Shown piece by piece: positions 1 to 6,013 of a stretch of 6,331 bases of DNA. How positions within the stretch are numbered: the first letter of the stretch is position 1; each line of letters starts with the position of its first letter. Source of the stretch: Chryseobacterium gleum (lineage in GTDB: Bacteria > Bacteroidota > Bacteroidia > Flavobacteriales_D > Sanyastnellaceae). Under the pieces are notes generated by a model. The model was not told the DNA's origin and made no database searches. It saw only the letters and a list, made by a program, of their open reading frames with translations. The stretch covers positions 1 to 6,331 of the forward strand of contig CAMDFE010000096.1 of the NCBI GenBank assembly GCA_945897395.1. The letters are read 5' to 3'. A program made the position numbers and the translations under genes.

Positions 1-154
1 CTTCGCAAACCCCAACAATGGCTATTTGCCTTTCATTCAAATCGTTTTCATCGTCGAAATAAAAACGCGTTTGAGCACCAATCGTATTGTTCGCAAAAAA
101 GCGATTTGAGCTATCGTGAAATAGGCTCGGAGAGAGAAATACTGACAAATCCAT
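1..154 (-). CDS. Formimidoylglutamase/arginase-family (ureohydrolase) protein, N-terminal fragment
   Basis: Reading the minus strand from an ATG at 154-152 gives 51 open codons that run off the left edge, so only the N-terminus is present. The peptide begins MDLSVFLSPS and reaches a hydrophobic strand, QIAIVGVCE, at residues 43-51. This layout (MDLS-type start, an acidic linker at residues 34-41, then an IAIVGV strand) resembles the N-terminus of the formimidoylglutamase/agmatinase-like proteins that I recall next to topA in Bacteroidota. Such enzymes hydrolyse a guanidino or formimidoyl group using a binuclear Mn centre. The metal-binding His/Asp motifs would lie beyond the window, so catalytic competence and substrate cannot be judged. 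Relatives often have GVPE where this has GVCE. The gene starts 81 bases after the topA stop in the same direction and may be co-transcribed with it. The family call is an inference from a short segment and context. Confidence 0.6.
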   Translation of the reverse strand, partial: MDLSVFLSPSLFHDSSNRFFANNTIGAQTRFYFDDENDLNERQIAIVGVCE

Positions 155-218
155 GAGTACGAAACTACATGGATGAGTCAATCAATTTCCAATCTCTAAA
201 AAATCATTTCAACAAAGT

Positions 219-236
219 AATGTGATGATTCACATT
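219..236 (-). other. Small hairpin at the topA stop codon, possible weak terminator
   Basis: A perfect 7-bp stem with a 4-base loop (AATGTGA-TGAT-TCACATT) begins at the last base of the topA stop codon and extends into the 81-base gap before the next minus-strand gene. The stem is AT-rich. In the minus-strand transcript it is not followed at once by a U-run; the nearest T-rich stretch lies about 15 bases further on. It is therefore a poor intrinsic terminator, and may only protect a 3' end or mark partial termination between topA and the downstream gene. Confidence 0.3.
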
Positions 237-2656
237 TATTTCTTGGGTGATTTTTTCGCAGCGACCTTTTTAGCTGGAGCTTTCTTTGCAGCAGCCTTCT
301 TCGCAGGTGCCTTTTTAGCCGGAGCTTTTTTCGGCGCAGGCTTTCTCGAGGCTGCTTTTTTCGTTGCCTGCTCCATTTGCTCTTCCATTATCTGTTGAGC
401 ATCTGGCCAAGAAATATCATCGGCCTTAGCGCCTTTCGGAAGTTTGAAATTCAAATTTCCAGATTTCAAATAGGCTCCAAAACGACCATTGATAATTTGA
501 ACATTTTCATCTTCCGCAAACGTTTTCAAAAGATTTGCATTCACACCGTTGATTTTATCATCAACCAGTTTGATTGCTCTTTCCAAATCAATGGTGAACG
601 GGTCATCTCCTTCCTTCACACGAAGAGAAGCATAGGTCGATTTAAATTTCACGTACGGACCGAAACGTCCGATGCCCACAACAATTTTTTCTCCGTTCCA
701 CTCGCCAAGGTTACGCGGCATCTTGAATAAATCCAAAGCTTCCTCTAGAGTTATGGTATTGATACTTTGCCCCGGACGAAGCGACGCAAATTTCTTCTCC
801 TCTTCTTCAGCCGTTCCCAACTGAATCATTGGACCGAATCTTCCAATACGCGCAATGATCGGTTTTCCCGTTGCTGGATCATCTCCAAGAAAACGCTCAC
901 CGGAAGCCCTAGCAGCTTCGTTCATTGTCTTCGTTACATTTGCATGGAACGGATCGTAGAACGCGCGAAGCATTTTCTTCCATTCCAACTTTCCTTCAGC
1001 AATAATATCGAACTCTTCCTCAACTTTCGCTGTGAATGTAGGGTCAAGAATGGACACGAAGTTTTCCACCAAGAAGTCATTCACTACACGTCCAATGTCG
1101 GTTGGAAACAACTTCGATCGTTCCGCTCCAGTATTCTCCGTTTTCGTTTCCGAAGTAATGCTCTTATTGGTTAAGGTATGCACTGCAAATGAACGCGCTT
1201 TTCCTTCCAAGTCTTGCTTCACCACATAGGTACGGGCTTGTATCGTGTTAATTGTTGAAGCGTAGGTTGAAGGTCTTCCAATACCCAACTCCTCCATTCT
1301 CTTCACCAAACTTGCTTCACTGAATCGCGCCGGTTTCTGCGTGAATTTTTCCTGGGCAACCATATTTCTCAGGTCCAGCATTTGCCCTTCGTGCAATGGA
1401 GGTAGAACACCACTTTCGTCAGACTCTTCGTCATCTGTTCCTTCAGCATATACTTTCAAGAAACCGTGGAATTTAACAACTTGTCCTTTCGCAACCAGGG
1501 TTTCACTTCTTGTTGAAATGTTCACATGTGCGGTTGTGTTCTCCAGCTGAGCGTCTGCCATTTGACTTGCCAATGTTCTCTTCCAAATTAATTCGTAAAG
1601 TCTTTTTTCGTTGGTGTCTCCGTCAATGGCTTTAACCGCCATATTGGTTGGACGAATGGCTTCGTGCGCTTCCTGCGCACCTTTTTTCGATTTAAACACT
1701 CTTGGAAAAGCATACTCCTTTCCATAACTCAATTCAATCTCATTCTTCGCAGCATCCCTTGCGAAATCTGACAAATTCACGCTGTCAGTTCGCATATATG
1801 TAATTTTTCCGCTCTCATATAATTTCTGTGCAACAGTCATGGTTGCCTTCACGCTCATTCCCAATTTTCTTCCTGCTTCTTGCTGAAGTGTGGAGGTTGT
1901 AAAGGGCGCTGCTGGGGACCGTGTTCCAGGCTTCATCTCTAAAGAAGCAATCGCAAATTCTGCTTCTTTGCAATCTTCTAAGAATGACTGAGCAGCAGTT
2001 CCATCAGAAATTTTCCCATTATAATCTGCCTTCAATACTGCATCTGGCAAATTGAAGGTAGCACGAATTCCGAAATAAGCAGAGGCGTTGAAGGCTTCAA
2101 TCTCGCGCTCTCTTTCTACAATTAATCTAACGGTGACACTTTGTACACGACCGGCACTCAAAGACGGGCCAACCTTTCTCCACAAGACCGGTGAAAGTTC
2201 AAATCCTACTATTCTATCTAATATTCTTCTTGCTTGCTGTGCATTCACCAAGTCCATATCTATGGTTCTTGGTTTTTCCATTGCCGCTAGGATTGCACTT
2301 TTTGTTATTTCGGAAAAAACAATGCGTTTGGTTTTACTCTCATCGATTTTCATCGCTTCCAACAAATGCCCAGAAATAGCCTCTCCCTCGCGGTCCTCAT
2401 CCGTCGCTAACCAAACAAACTTATTGTCCTTAATTGCCTCTTTCGCCAATTTCTTTAGCTCATTCACCACTTTTTCAGAATCTGGATAAACAACGTAAGT
2501 CACATCGAAATTTCCGTCAGCACTAACTGCGAAATTATTCTTTGGCAAATCACGAACGTGACCAATACTCGCCTTCACAACGTAGTCAGTTCCTAGGTAT
2601 CCTTCGATGGTTTTCGCCTTTGCAGGGGACTCTACTATAACAAGATTTTTAGCCAT
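236..2656 (-). CDS. topA: DNA topoisomerase I (type IA)
   Basis: This enzyme relaxes negatively supercoiled DNA by passing one strand through a transient single-strand break. The 806-residue protein opens with a Toprim domain: NLVIVESPAKA with Glu9, and the acidic triad DEDRE with Asp86, Asp88 and Glu90, which binds Mg. The GRVQSV motif follows at 169-174. The catalytic tyrosine is Tyr287 in ITYMRTDS, with Arg289 beside it. HEAIRPT lies at 331-337 and GIGRPSTYA at 458-466. The C-terminal part has no four-cysteine zinc ribbons; the only cysteine in the protein is Cys229. Instead it carries repeats with GRFGP/GRFGAY motifs near 605, 663 and 725, typical of the Topoisomerase C-terminal repeat. 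A basic Lys/Ala/Pro tail follows from about 765. The ATG start is directly followed by the family-typical MAKNLVIVES, which fixes the N-terminus. There is no Shine-Dalgarno. The gene is divergent from miaB. Confidence 0.97.
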   Translation of the reverse strand: MAKNLVIVESPAKAKTIEGYLGTDYVVKASIGHVRDLPKNNFAVSADGNFDVTYVVYPDSEKVVNELKKLAKEAIKDNKFVWLATDEDREGEAISGHLLEAMKIDESKTKRIVFSEITKSAILAAMEKPRTIDMDLVNAQQARRILDRIVGFELSPVLWRKVGPSLSAGRVQSVTVRLIVEREREIEAFNASAYFGIRATFNLPDAVLKADYNGKISDGTAAQSFLEDCKEAEFAIASLEMKPGTRSPAAPFTTSTLQQEAGRKLGMSVKATMTVAQKLYESGKITYMRTDSVNLSDFARDAAKNEIELSYGKEYAFPRVFKSKKGAQEAHEAIRPTNMAVKAIDGDTNEKRLYELIWKRTLASQMADAQLENTTAHVNISTRSETLVAKGQVVKFHGFLKVYAEGTDDEESDESGVLPPLHEGQMLDLRNMVAQEKFTQKPARFSEASLVKRMEELGIGRPSTYASTINTIQARTYVVKQDLEGKARSFAVHTLTNKSITSETKTENTGAERSKLFPTDIGRVVNDFLVENFVSILDPTFTAKVEEEFDIIAEGKLEWKKMLRAFYDPFHANVTKTMNEAARASGERFLGDDPATGKPIIARIGRFGPMIQLGTAEEEEKKFASLRPGQSINTITLEEALDLFKMPRNLGEWNGEKIVVGIGRFGPYVKFKSTYASLRVKEGDDPFTIDLERAIKLVDDKINGVNANLLKTFAEDENVQIINGRFGAYLKSGNLNFKLPKGAKADDISWPDAQQIMEEQMEQATKKAASRKPAPKKAPAKKAPAKKAAAKKAPAKKVAAKKSPKK
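239..364 (-). repeat. Degenerate tandem repeats encoding the Lys/Ala/Pro-rich TopA tail
   Basis: These bases encode residues 765-806 of TopA, made of repeated PAKKA/APKKA/AAKKA units and resembling histone H1 tails. At DNA level the units are imperfect copies: cctttttagc is followed by tggagcttt in one copy and cggagcttt in another on the plus strand. Basic tails of this kind in other bacterial TopA proteins and DNA-binding proteins help non-specific DNA contact and processivity; that role is inferred here. Repeat number is likely to vary between close strains through slippage. Confidence 0.8.
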
Positions 2657-2676
2657 ATTTCGTTTTTGAATTGCGG

Positions 2677-2710
2677 CAAAGGTATATGCATTTATCCGTT
2701 AGTATCCAAA
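2677..2710 (-). promoter_or_regulatory. Candidate topA promoter (Bacteroidota -33/-7 type)
   Basis: The minus strand carries TACCTTTG at 2684-2677, an exact match to the Bacteroidota -7 consensus TAnnTTTG. A TTTG lies at 2710-2707, 22 bases upstream, close to the usual spacing of roughly 19-21. The element ends 20 bases before the topA ATG, so the predicted leader is only about 15 bases long. The transcription start has not been shown. Confidence 0.6.
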
Positions 2711-2731
2711 TTGGTTATGCGATTATATATG

Positions 2732-2749
2732 CTATTTCTATAGAAATAG
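2732..2749. promoter_or_regulatory. Perfect 18-base palindrome between topA and miaB, candidate operator
   Basis: CTATTTCTATAGAAATAG is a perfect inverted repeat with two 9-base arms and no spacer. It ends two bases before the miaB -7 element and covers the place where the -33 element would be expected. It also lies upstream of the divergent topA promoter. A dimeric regulator bound here could affect both genes. No protein in the window can be tied to it. It is not a terminator: there is no gene end nearby and the stem has no loop. Confidence 0.45.
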
Positions 2750-2751
2750 AT

Positions 2752-2759
2752 TATTTTTG
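2752..2759 (+). promoter_or_regulatory. Candidate miaB -7 promoter element
   Basis: TATTTTTG matches the Bacteroidota -7 consensus TAnnTTTG exactly and ends 26 bases before the GTG start of miaB. No TTG/TTTG -33 element is found at the expected distance; that position is taken by the 18-base palindrome. A promoter without a -33 box might depend on an activator, which is inference. Confidence 0.5.
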
Positions 2760-2785
2760 CACACTAATCAAAACAGCCAGACACT

Positions 2786-4222
2786 GTGGAAGAAAAACAA
2801 ATTGACGAGACAAGACAGGGGGAATTTTTGGAAATTTCGACTCCCATAAATACGAATAAGCCGCAAAAAAAACTCTTGCTCGAGAGTTACGGTTGCCAAA
2901 TGAATTTTGCTGACTCTGAGATTATAGCCTCTATTATGGCGCAAGAAGGATTCACCACCACACGCGATGTTGAAGAGGCCGATTTAGTGCTCCTAAACAC
3001 TTGCGCCATTCGCGATAACGCAGAACAACGCATTCGCGGAAGACTCGAATTTTTGAATTCAGTAAAAAAACGCAAACCTGCAATGATGGTAGGCGTGCTC
3101 GGTTGTATGGCCGAACGTTTGCGCGAACAACTTCTCGAAGAAGAAAAGCTGGTCGACATGGTTGTTGGTCCAGATGCCTACCGTGATTTACCTCGACTAG
3201 TTTCACAAGCGGAACACGGAAGCAAAGCCGTAAACGTTTTGCTTAGCCGTGAAGAAACCTATGGTGAAATTACTCCGGTTCGCTTGGACAGCAATGGTGT
3301 AACTGCATACATCTCCATTATGCGCGGATGCGATAACATGTGTTCCTTTTGTGTAGTTCCTTTTACACGCGGAAGAGAGCGCAGCCGTGATCCGAAAAGC
3401 ATTGTTGAAGAAGCCACCGATCTTTTCAATCGTGGCTACCGAGAGGTCACCCTTCTTGGTCAAAATGTAGACAGTTACAAATGGAATATCACAGCGAAAG
3501 GAGAGATTATTGACGCCAATGAACCAACCGTGAACTTCGCTCAATTACTTGCGTCTGTTGCTGAAGTGAGCCCGAAGCTCAGATTGCGCTTTTCAACCAG
3601 CCATCCGAAAGACATGACCGACGAAGTTCTTATAACTATGTCGAGATATGAGAATATTTGCGATTACATTCATTTACCGGTTCAAAGTGGAAATTCAGTT
3701 GTGCTCAAACGTATGAATCGCGGATACACCCGCGAGTGGTACCTCGATCGCATTGCGGCCATTCGCAAGTATATGCCTGAATGTGCAATTAGCACAGACG
3801 TGATTGCTGGGTTCTGCGATGAGACCAATGAGGAGCATGCAGATACGCTTTCTCTTATGGCGGAAATTAAATATGACATGGCCTACATGTATAAATATTC
3901 CGAAAGACCTCGCACCCTAGCCGAAAGAAAATTCGAAGACAATATTTCGGAAGAAGTGAAAAGTCAGCGCCTGAATGAAATCATAGCCATGCACATGTCC
4001 TGCGTTACCGAACGAACAGCTGCCCATGTTGGCAAGCGACATAAAGTCTTAGTTGAAGGTGTTTCTAAAAAATCCCAAGAGCATTATTACGGACGCAACG
4101 GACAGAACGTTGTGGTGGTTTTTCCGAAAAATGAAGCGAAAATGGGTCAATATGTATGGGTAAACGCTCTTTCTTCTACCGCAGTGACGTTAATTGGAGA
4201 AATCGACACTTACATCGATTGA
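2786..4222 (+). CDS. miaB: tRNA-2-methylthio-N6-dimethylallyladenosine synthase (radical SAM methylthiotransferase)
   Basis: MiaB adds a methylthio group to i6A at position 37 of tRNAs that read UNN codons, using two iron-sulfur clusters and S-adenosylmethionine. The 478-residue protein shows the whole family layout. The N-terminal UPF0004-type domain has cluster ligands Cys37 (ESYGCQMN), Cys73 (NTCAIRDNA) and Cys107 (GVLGCMAE). The radical-SAM motif CxxxCxxC is at Cys182, Cys186 and Cys189 (MRGCDNMCSFCVVP). LLGQNVDSY is at 223-231, RFSTSHP at 268-274 and HLPVQSGN at 296-303. A C-terminal TRAM domain for tRNA binding occupies roughly 410-475. The start is GTG; no ATG lies between it and the conserved QMNFADSE, and the extra acidic leader of about 28 residues is usual for Bacteroidota MiaB. 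No Shine-Dalgarno is seen. It is divergent from topA and stands 64 bases before the AAA+ regulator gene. Confidence 0.96.
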   Translation: MEEKQIDETRQGEFLEISTPINTNKPQKKLLLESYGCQMNFADSEIIASIMAQEGFTTTRDVEEADLVLLNTCAIRDNAEQRIRGRLEFLNSVKKRKPAMMVGVLGCMAERLREQLLEEEKLVDMVVGPDAYRDLPRLVSQAEHGSKAVNVLLSREETYGEITPVRLDSNGVTAYISIMRGCDNMCSFCVVPFTRGRERSRDPKSIVEEATDLFNRGYREVTLLGQNVDSYKWNITAKGEIIDANEPTVNFAQLLASVAEVSPKLRLRFSTSHPKDMTDEVLITMSRYENICDYIHLPVQSGNSVVLKRMNRGYTREWYLDRIAAIRKYMPECAISTDVIAGFCDETNEEHADTLSLMAEIKYDMAYMYKYSERPRTLAERKFEDNISEEVKSQRLNEIIAMHMSCVTERTAAHVGKRHKVLVEGVSKKSQEHYYGRNGQNVVVVFPKNEAKMGQYVWVNALSSTAVTLIGEIDTYID

Positions 4223-4231
4223 TTATTTAAC

Positions 4232-4246
4232 ATGACAGAATGTCAT
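4232..4246. promoter_or_regulatory. Interrupted palindrome ATGACA-GAA-TGTCAT, candidate operator
   Basis: Two perfect 6-base arms are separated by 3 bases. The site begins 10 bases after the miaB stop and 7 bases before the -7 element of the next gene, covering the zone where a -33 element should lie. The geometry fits a dimeric DNA-binding protein better than a terminator, since no T-run follows. In read-through RNA from miaB it could form a small hairpin with a 3-base loop. Confidence 0.45.
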
Positions 4247-4253
4247 CTTGAAC

Positions 4254-4261
4254 TACCTTTG
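4254..4261 (+). promoter_or_regulatory. Candidate -7 promoter element of the AAA+ regulator–lptE unit
   Basis: TACCTTTG is an exact TAnnTTTG match that ends 25 bases before the regulator's ATG at 4287, so the leader would be about 20 bases. No TTG is found at proper -33 spacing. Transcription may also read through from miaB, because no terminator separates them. Confidence 0.5.
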
Positions 4262-4286
4262 TTTAGTTCTTGACTAATCGGCAATT

Positions 4287-4955
4287 ATGGAAATTCAATC
4301 AGTAAAAACACGCTATGGAATTATTGGCAATGCCCCTGCGCTTAATCGCGCACTGGATATTGCCATGCAAGTTGCGGCGACCAACATGTCGGTTTTAATC
4401 ACCGGCGAAAGCGGTGTTGGAAAAGAAAGCATCCCGAAAATTATTCACCACCTCAGTTCTAGAAAGCACGGTCCATACATAGCCGTTAACTGCGGTGCTA
4501 TTCCCGAAGGAACTATTGACAGTGAATTATTCGGACACGAGAAAGGATCTTTTACGGGAGCTCATGAAAGTCGAAAAGGATATTTTGAAGAAGCCAATGA
4601 CGGGACTATTTTTCTCGACGAAGTTGCAGAACTTCCCTTGGGCACTCAAGTTCGGTTGTTGCGTGTTTTAGAAACAGGCGAATTCATTCGCGTGGGTTCT
4701 TCTAAGGTTCAAAAAACGAATGTGCGTGTCGTTGCGGCAACCAACGTAAATTTCGCGCAAGCTATTCAAAACGGGAAATTCCGAGACGACCTTTATTACA
4801 GATTGAATCAAGTTCCGATTTTCATGCCCTCGCTCCGTGAACGTGGAGCCGATATTGAACTGTTGTTCAAAAAATTCGCAACAGATTTTGCTGAACGTTA
4901 TCGCATCCCTGTTCTTCAACTCACTGACGCTGGAGTGAACGCCCTTAGAGAGTAA
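4287..4955 (+). CDS. N-terminal fragment of the AAA+ activator (ATPase core)
   Basis: As the sequence stands, translation from the ATG at 4287 gives 222 residues. Walker A is GESGVGKE at 40-47 with Lys46. The sigma-54 contact loop is GSFTGA at 87-92, a serine variant of the classical GAFTGA. Walker B is IFLDE at 108-112 with Asp111 and Glu112. Sensor I is AATN ending at Asn153, and the candidate arginine fingers are Arg166 and Arg172 in FRDDLYYRL. The product would stop just before sensor II and the DNA-binding domain, so it should neither bind enhancer DNA nor complete the ATPase cycle normally. The family is secure; whether this shortened product accumulates is unknown. Confidence 0.7.
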   Translation: MEIQSVKTRYGIIGNAPALNRALDIAMQVAATNMSVLITGESGVGKESIPKIIHHLSSRKHGPYIAVNCGAIPEGTIDSELFGHEKGSFTGAHESRKGYFEEANDGTIFLDEVAELPLGTQVRLLRVLETGEFIRVGSSKVQKTNVRVVAATNVNFAQAIQNGKFRDDLYYRLNQVPIFMPSLRERGADIELLFKKFATDFAERYRIPVLQLTDAGVNALRE

Positions 4956-5066
4956 CGCTGGCCTGGAAATATCCGTCAACTTAAAAACATTACGGAACAA
5001 ATTAGTATTCTCGAAACAGAACGTGTCGTTTCTCCCGAATTGCTCATACGCTACCTTCCGCAGGAC

Positions 5067-5516
5067 ATGGCAACGAACAAGCCTGTATTCATGGGCGGTA
5101 AGGGTGGAAACGATTATAGCGAAAGAGAAATATTATACAAGGTTTTGTTCGACATGCGCAACGATTTGACCGACCTCAAAAAGCTCGTCCTTGGTGTGAT
5201 TCAAAACGAGAGTGGTTTTGATAACTCCGATGAAAACGAAGCCTTATTTCAAAAAGTTTTTGAATCCGATGAGCATAAAAATTCAGACTTGCCCGTTCGC
5301 ATGACTCCTCAAAGTAATATCATACATTTGGGAAGTGGAAATAGCAGCGAAGAAGAAGAAGTTGAAGAATCACTTTCATTGAGTCAAACAGAAAAAGACT
5401 TGATCAAAAAAGCGCTTCAGAAGCACAGAAACCGACGTAAATATGCCGCGCAAGAACTTGGAATTTCAGAACGCACGTTGTACAGAAAAATTAAAGAATA
5501 CGATTTAGGTAAATGA
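5067..5516 (+). CDS. C-terminal fragment of the AAA+ activator (linker and Fis-type HTH)
   Basis: This is the in-frame continuation after the TAA. The reading frame is open from 4956; the first ATG is at 5067, and a TTG at 5040 is the only earlier plausible start. No Shine-Dalgarno precedes either, and the ATG is 111 bases past the stop, so efficient reinitiation is doubtful. The segment holds an acidic linker (SSEEEEVEE near full-length residues 353-361) and then the DNA-binding helix-turn-helix, about residues 368-406, with the recognition motif AAQELGISERTLYRKIKEY. Its TGA overlaps the lptE ATG as ATGA, which normally couples translation of the two genes. Confidence 0.5.
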   Translation: MATNKPVFMGGKGGNDYSEREILYKVLFDMRNDLTDLKKLVLGVIQNESGFDNSDENEALFQKVFESDEHKNSDLPVRMTPQSNIIHLGSGNSSEEEEVEESLSLSQTEKDLIKKALQKHRNRRKYAAQELGISERTLYRKIKEYDLGK

Positions 5517-6013
5517 AAAAATCTACCGTTGGACTGCTGCTTGTAATGCTTCTTTTCGCTTCCTGCGAGATAAGATATTCCTTTAGTGGCGGTCAATTCA
5601 GCGGAGCAAAGACTTTTTCCGTGTCTTATTTGAAACCGCAAACAGCGCTTGCCTCTCCGACCTACTCTCAAAGATTAACAGAGAATTTCAAAGACGTGAT
5701 GCTTTCGCAAAGTCCACTTTCCTTGAGTGAGACAAATGGCGACTTGCAATTTGAAGGAAGTGTTACAAATTACGTGGTTGCACCAATGGCTATTCAAAGC
5801 AACGAAACGGCTTCATTGACAAGACTCTCCATTACAGTTAAAATAAAATACACGAATACATTAGAGCCTGATTTGAATTTTGAGAAATCATTCACGAAAT
5901 TCGCAGACTTCGCGGCAACTGAAAGTTTATTCGCTGTTCAAGAAGATCTGTGGAAGCAGATCAACGATCAGCTCGCTCAAGAAATATATAACGCTAGTGT
6001 AGGCAATTGGTAA
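5513..6013 (+). CDS. lptE: LPS-assembly lipoprotein LptE, Bacteroidota type
   Basis: LptE is the outer-membrane lipoprotein that plugs the LptD barrel and helps deliver lipopolysaccharide to the cell surface. The 166-residue protein starts with a lipoprotein signal: Lys2-Lys3, a hydrophobic stretch at residues 5-16, and the lipobox FASC with Cys18 as lipidation site (Phe at -3 is slightly unusual). The mature part matches the Bacteroidota LptE pattern: YSFSGG and FSGAKTFSV at 22-37, GDLQFEG at 76-82, MAIQSNETASLTRLSITVK at 92-110, a KFADFA motif near 129-134, and a C-terminal NW. The ATG overlaps the end of the upstream regulator gene by 4 bases, and the stop overlaps the next ATG by 1 base (TAATG), so translation is probably coupled on both sides. 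Lipobox, length and position all agree. Confidence 0.9.
   Translation: MKKSTVGLLLVMLLFASCEIRYSFSGGQFSGAKTFSVSYLKPQTALASPTYSQRLTENFKDVMLSQSPLSLSETNGDLQFEGSVTNYVVAPMAIQSNETASLTRLSITVKIKYTNTLEPDLNFEKSFTKFADFAATESLFAVQEDLWKQINDQLAQEIYNASVGNW

Larger units (their letters stand above)
4287..5516 (+). pseudogene. Sigma-54-type AAA+ transcriptional activator interrupted by one in-frame stop
   Basis: Read through a single TAA at codon 223 (4953-4955), this is one 409-codon gene for an NtrC-class enhancer-binding protein, the usual size for this Bacteroidota neighbourhood. It would hydrolyse ATP to remodel sigma-54 RNA polymerase. It has no receiver or GAF domain; the AAA+ module starts almost at the N-terminus, and a Fis-type helix-turn-helix closes the C-terminus. 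The codons just after the stop read RWPGNIRQLKN, the sensor II region that always follows in this family. Relatives carry tyrosine (YxWPGN) where the TAA stands, so one third-base change from TAT or TAC explains the lesion. No frameshift or other stop exists, and both halves keep their conserved motifs, so the break is recent or a base-call error. Genuine TAA stops end topA and lptE, which argues against recoding. Confidence 0.85.

Noticed and set aside
151..172. CCATG...CATGG inverted repeat around the start codon of the left-edge gene
   Set aside because: The continuous stem is only 5 bp with a bulge and a large loop, too weak to support a regulatory claim.
213..220. TTACTTTG on the minus strand as a -7 promoter element for the left-edge gene
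   Set aside because: It misses the essential TA start of TAnnTTTG by one base and has no convincing -33 partner; read-through from topA is a simpler explanation.
377..730. Plus-strand open frames inside topA (also 767-1174, 1032-1229, 1341-1550, 2088-2489, 2191-2379)
   Set aside because: They lie antisense to strongly conserved topA codons, have low-complexity Ser/Phe/Arg-rich translations without recognisable motifs, and have no promoter or family resemblance.
2887..3544. Minus-strand open frames inside miaB (2887-3159, 2952-3206, 3203-3544, 3682-3879)
   Set aside because: They are shadows of the conserved miaB reading frame and show no motif or start context.
4232..4246. Dyad read as an intrinsic terminator of miaB
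   Set aside because: The stem is only 6 bp and no T-run follows; its position relative to the -7 element fits an operator better.
4953..4955. TAA reassigned to an amino acid (alternative genetic code)
   Set aside because: topA and lptE end with TAA at the lengths expected for their families, so TAA works as a stop in this genome.
4668..5000. Minus-strand open frame across the in-frame stop of the regulator, and another at 5417-5671
   Set aside because: Both are antisense to coding sequence with clear family motifs; they do not offer an alternative explanation for the stop.
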